From contig NZ_JANJQP010000001.1 of NCBI RefSeq assembly GCF_025758695.1, positions 558,001-622,000 on the forward strand: DNA of 64,000 nt, written 5' to 3'. The notes beneath the pieces were generated by a model, which did not search any database, had not been told where the DNA came from, and saw only the letters and a program-made list of their open reading frames with translations. This stretch comes from Oenococcus kitaharae (GTDB lineage: Bacteria; Bacillota; Bacilli; Lactobacillales; Lactobacillaceae). The translations under genes and the position numbers were made by a program. Positions 63,070-64,000 of this stretch are shown here, in pieces. Within the stretch, counting starts at the first letter, position 1. Every line of letters starts with the position of its first letter.

Positions 63070-63999
63070 ATGTCACGTAAACTTGCAATCATCGGCGTTG
63101 GTCATGTCGGTTCAACGGTCGCTCATCAGATCGTTGCCGGCGGATTGGCTGATGATTTGGTCTTGATTGATACGAATGAAGCCAAAGTCCAAGCAGATGC
63201 ACTGGATTTTGAAGATGCTATGGCAAATCTGCCATATCATACAAATATTTTTGTGAACGATTACAGCCAGTTAGAGGATACAGATATTATTATTTCGTCA
63301 TTGGGCAAAATCAGTTTGCAAGACAACAAAAATGACGACCGTTTTGCAGAGCTGCCTTTCACCAGCCAAGAAGTGATCGGTGTTGCTAACGAAATCAAAA
63401 ATTCCGGTTTCAAGGGCTTAATTATCACAATTACCAACCCTGTTGACGTAATTACGTCTATTTATCAGCAAGTCACTGGACTGCCGAAAAATCATGTTCT
63501 CGGCACTGGTACCCTGTTGGATTCATCTCGCATGAAACGGTCTGTTGCTAAAAGCCTGAAAATCGATCCACGTTCCGTTGTTGGCTATAACTTAGGCGAA
63601 CACGGTAACTCGCAATTCACAGCTTGGTCAACTGTCCGCGTATTGGGCAAGCCGATCCTCGGTATCGCTGAAAAAAGCCATTTGGATTTGGATGCTATTA
63701 ACGATGAAGCCAAACATGGCGGTTTTACAGTTTTTCGTGGAAAGAAATACACGAATTATGGCATTGCCAGTGCAGCCACAAGGCTTTATTCTGTCATCAT
63801 GAGTAACGCTTTGACAGAATTGCCGGTCACTAACTACCGTGCTGAATACGGATCTTATTTGTCCTACCCGGCAATCGTTGGACGCGATGGCATCGTGGCT
63901 CAACTTCAATTGGATCTGACTCAAGACGAGCTGGACAAGCTGCAAGTTTCTGCTAACTTTATCAAGTCGAAGTATAACGAAACAATGAACACAAAATAA
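63070..63999 (+). CDS. L-2-hydroxyisocaproate dehydrogenase (paralogue 2)
   Basis: 309 residues, complete. IGVGHVGSTVAHQIVAGGLADDLVLIDTNEAKVQADALDFEDAM, DDRFAEL, NPVDVITSIYQQVTGLP, GTGTLLDSSRMKR and GEHGNSQFTAWSTVRV closely follow the Weissella confusa enzyme, including Asn in GEHGN where LDH has Asp. It reduces 2-ketoisocaproate and other branched 2-oxo acids with NADH. AGGAGG stands just before the ATG. The 234-bp gap to nox has AT-rich promoter-like sequence near 63010-63030 but no certain promoter. Confidence 0.9.
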   Translation: MSRKLAIIGVGHVGSTVAHQIVAGGLADDLVLIDTNEAKVQADALDFEDAMANLPYHTNIFVNDYSQLEDTDIIISSLGKISLQDNKNDDRFAELPFTSQEVIGVANEIKNSGFKGLIITITNPVDVITSIYQQVTGLPKNHVLGTGTLLDSSRMKRSVAKSLKIDPRSVVGYNLGEHGNSQFTAWSTVRVLGKPILGIAEKSHLDLDAINDEAKHGGFTVFRGKKYTNYGIASAATRLYSVIMSNALTELPVTNYRAEYGSYLSYPAIVGRDGIVAQLQLDLTQDELDKLQVSANFIKSKYNETMNTK

Positions 64000-64000
64000 G

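Noticed and set aside
63628-63945. 105-codon frame opposite the hydroxyisocaproate dehydrogenase
   Set aside because: Antisense of a conserved enzyme, without promoter or ribosome site.

Overview
The window reads as a low-to-mid GC lactic acid bacterium of the Leuconostocaceae, most likely an Oenococcus. The evidence is the gene complement: a grpE-dnaK-dnaJ operon with no hrcA and a CtsR-type operator in its place, an L-2-hydroxyisocaproate dehydrogenase very like the Weissella enzyme, RNase J, EcsAB and PrsA. The species is not determined; base composition looks higher than expected for O. oeni, so a relative such as O. kitaharae or O. sicerae is a guess. I saw no insertion sequence, prophage, CRISPR array or tRNA gene. 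This is core chromosome, densely packed, and nearly every gene is intact.

Layout. 1-5.4 kb: comGA-GG competence pseudopilus operon, a degenerate YtxK-type methyltransferase and acetate kinase (cut by the window edge). 5.4-8.8 kb: ftsW-rsmD-coaD-sepM. 8.9-18.9 kb: RNase HI, a histone-H1-like Lys/Ala protein, RF3, a BI-1 membrane protein, murC, ytpR, trmB, ecsBA, HIT and PrsA. 19-24.3 kb: infC-rpmI-rplT with an attenuator leader, RNase J, S15 and S20. 24.3-33 kb: cshB, nrnA, yajC, tgt, a hydroxyacid dehydrogenase and small enzymes. 33.1-35.8 kb: the most interesting locus, a branched-chain-amino-acid-rich leader peptide and attenuator in front of an EIIC-like membrane protein and the branched-chain aminotransferase. 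35.8-45.2 kb: a MarR regulator with a large palindromic operator and a His-rich membrane protein, an aldehyde dehydrogenase, a glycosyltransferase pair, a guanine deaminase and an S9 peptidase. 45.2-51.1 kb: dnaJ-dnaK-grpE, ribF, truB. 51.2-54.4 kb: str operon (rpsL-rpsG-fusA). 54.5-64 kb: rarA, yigZ, a likely 6S RNA, secA, comFA-comFC, NADH oxidase and a second hydroxyisocaproate dehydrogenase.

The genes connect in several ways. Branched-chain aminotransferase plus two 2-hydroxyacid dehydrogenases can turn Leu/Ile/Val into 2-keto acids and then hydroxy acids while reoxidising NADH; NADH oxidase, divergent from one of the dehydrogenases, serves the same redox need. comG, comFA and comFC supply most of a DNA-uptake machine. 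PrsA, SecA, YajC, EcsAB and SepM are an export and processing set.

Two cross-window patterns stand out. Several proteins lack cysteines their families normally use (DnaJ has no zinc finger, Tgt lacks the three zinc cysteines, PrsA has no lipobox cysteine, SecA has no C-terminal zinc motif). About nine genes have a -10-like hexamer only 6-8 nt before the start codon and no Shine-Dalgarno, suggesting frequent leaderless mRNAs. Functions are assigned from remembered family motifs; no database search was run.
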